In this document: in pieces, positions 5,145 to 6,322 of the stretch
How the letters are laid out: every line of letters starts with the position of its first letter
How positions within the stretch are numbered: the first letter of the stretch is position 1
NCBI GenBank assembly: GCA_025996835.1
Contig: BNTU01000146.1
Coordinates: 1 to 6,322 of the forward strand
Source: Bacteroidia bacterium
Lineage (GTDB): Bacteria > Bacteroidota > Bacteroidia > Bacteroidales > Azobacteroidaceae
Reading direction: 5' to 3'
Length of the DNA stretch: 6,322 nucleotides
The notes under the pieces: generated by a model
Seen by the model: the letters and a program-made list of their open reading frames with translations, nothing else
What the model was told of the DNA's origin: nothing
Database searches by the model: none
Translations under genes and position numbers: made by a program

Positions 5145-6322
5145 CTAAAATGTTATACCAACACCTGCCAAAAACGTCCGAGACGTGGGATACACGCCTG
5201 TGTCTATCCCTCCCGCTATTTCGGGGTCGTAACCGGTATAGTGTGTGAACGTATATAAGTTTTGCGCCGACACAAAGGCGCGAAACTGCACCAATGTCTT
5301 TGCTATTTTGAGCGGCAGATTATAGCCCAGCGTGATGTTTCTTATTTTCAAGAAAGAGGCATCTTCCACATAGCGACTGTACAACTCTTTTGCGGTAATA
5401 ACGGCATCCAAACGCGGCACAGTTGATGATTTTTCCGATGTCCAAGCATTCAATAAATCTGTGGAGAGATTGTATGTCTTATTGTTTTCTGAGAGATGAC
5501 GGCGCAATTTGTTATACACCTCATTGCCTTGCGACCCTTGCAGCGACACAAACACATCCCAACGGCGGTAGGTGAGATTGGATGAAAATCCATACGTGAA
5601 ATCGGGCTGTATGCTACCGAGTATTGTGCGGTCGCCCTCCGTATCAATTCTGGTGTTAGTGTTCAAATCGCGCAATATGATATTGCCGGTTTCCTGATTC
5701 ACTCCGTCATACACATAGCCGTAAAAAGAGCCTACTGATTTGCCCACTGTATATTTCTTTTCCTGATTGTCGCCCTCTGTCAGGGGGTCATATATTCCCA
5801 AACTTGTGACGGTATTCACATTGTGTGCGATATTGGCGGATGCCGACCAAGTAAATTTTCGCCTTTCGAGTAGCCGAGCATTCAGAGCCAGTTCAAAACC
5901 GGTGTTGGTAACATTTCCAATATTGAACGTCTGCTTTTCATTTGTAGGCGAAAATGGCACAAGCACCTTGACCAACAAATCGGACGTTTTCTTATAATAC
6001 ACATCGGCAACAAGATTTAAGCGGTCGTTTAGAAATCCCGCATCAATACCGGCATTGTATTCCGTTGTTGTTTCCCATTTCAGGTTATTATTGCCGAGAT
6101 TAGTATACTTAATAGTTGGCACACCATTGTATCTAACAGATTCCGTGTCAATCGAAAATTCATCAAATCCGATTTCCTGGTTGCCGGCAGTGCCGTAAGT
6201 CGCTCGAAATTTCAGCGAACTCAGCGTTGGCGCGAGCGGTTTTGCAAAATTTTCATCGCTCACATTCCACGAAAATCCGACAGAGGGAAAAAATCCCCAC
6301 AGATTTCCTGCCGCAAAGCGCG
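5145..6322 (-). CDS. SusC/RagA TonB-linked outer-membrane transporter, C-terminal part
   Basis: The C-terminal 390 or so residues of a SusC-family TonB-dependent transporter; the gene runs off the right edge of the window. The reading frame stays open through 6322 (FAAGNLWGFFPSVGFSWNV before the SDENF stretch), so no start should be placed inside the window. Barrel features include the ATYGTAGNQEIG turn, the VYYKKTSDLL strand, LRDLNTNTRIDTEGD, IRNITLGYNLP, GYDPEIAGG and a terminal FLAGVGITF strand ending in Phe, as expected for Bam-dependent barrel assembly. Family members are about 1000 residues, so the plug, CarboxypepD-like and N-terminal barrel parts lie outside. It would import the ligand captured by the SusD partner encoded next, powered by TonB-ExbBD. 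The stop codon is TAG at 5145-5147. Confidence 0.95.
   Translation of the reverse strand, partial: RFAAGNLWGFFPSVGFSWNVSDENFAKPLAPTLSSLKFRATYGTAGNQEIGFDEFSIDTESVRYNGVPTIKYTNLGNNNLKWETTTEYNAGIDAGFLNDRLNLVADVYYKKTSDLLVKVLVPFSPTNEKQTFNIGNVTNTGFELALNARLLERRKFTWSASANIAHNVNTVTSLGIYDPLTEGDNQEKKYTVGKSVGSFYGYVYDGVNQETGNIILRDLNTNTRIDTEGDRTILGSIQPDFTYGFSSNLTYRRWDVFVSLQGSQGNEVYNKLRRHLSENNKTYNLSTDLLNAWTSEKSSTVPRLDAVITAKELYSRYVEDASFLKIRNITLGYNLPLKIAKTLVQFRAFVSAQNLYTFTHYTGYDPEIAGGIDTGVYPTSRTFLAGVGITF

Noticed and set aside
6261..6263. GTG as a possible start of a short SusC-like protein
   Set aside because: The frame remains open to the window edge and the upstream residues continue the SusC barrel pattern, so this Val is internal.

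Overview
The window looks like chromosomal DNA from a member of the Bacteroidota. On the minus strand it carries the end of a SusC/RagA TonB-dependent transporter, a complete SusD/RagB lipoprotein and a second lipoprotein with an FGE-sulfatase (SUMF1-type) domain. Both lipoproteins have an acidic stretch right after the lipid-bearing cysteine, as in surface-exposed Bacteroidota lipoproteins. The plus-strand genes are preceded by TATCTTTG boxes, which fit the Bacteroidota -7 consensus TAnnTTTG, and there are no clear Shine-Dalgarno sequences. A finer taxonomic placement cannot be supported.

Left part (1-2183, plus strand): a tandem array of three paralogous genes encoding small proteins of 214, 206 and 193 aa. 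Each unit, about 760-785 bp long, has the same plan: promoter, a near-constant 5' coding segment of about 44 codons, a diverged core, a constant 3' coding end, a short hairpin with a T-run, and a second hairpin repeat before the next promoter. The window opens inside the first promoter, so more units may lie upstream. From remembered family features, the cores resemble the LPD3-like domain (large polyvalent protein-associated domain 3) of phage and conjugative-element polyvalent proteins. Here they stand alone as small proteins of unknown function.

Middle part (2184-2625): a non-coding segment of about 440 bp. It holds a nest of inverted repeats, including one pair of 33-34 nt arms, and looks inserted between the last array unit and that unit's trailing hairpin. 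A 7-bp direct repeat, ACAAAAC, borders it. The trailing hairpin is placed to terminate the convergent minus-strand operon.

Right part (2626-6322, minus strand): a susC-susD-lipoprotein operon with gaps of 38 and 63 nt. The SusC barrel and the SusD lid would form a nutrient-import complex in the outer membrane, and the third gene encodes an accessory lipoprotein. Its only cysteine is the lipidated one, so it is unlikely to be a cysteine-dependent formylglycine-generating enzyme. A perfect 18-bp inverted repeat fills most of the gap between susD and this gene. The substrate of the system cannot be read from the window.
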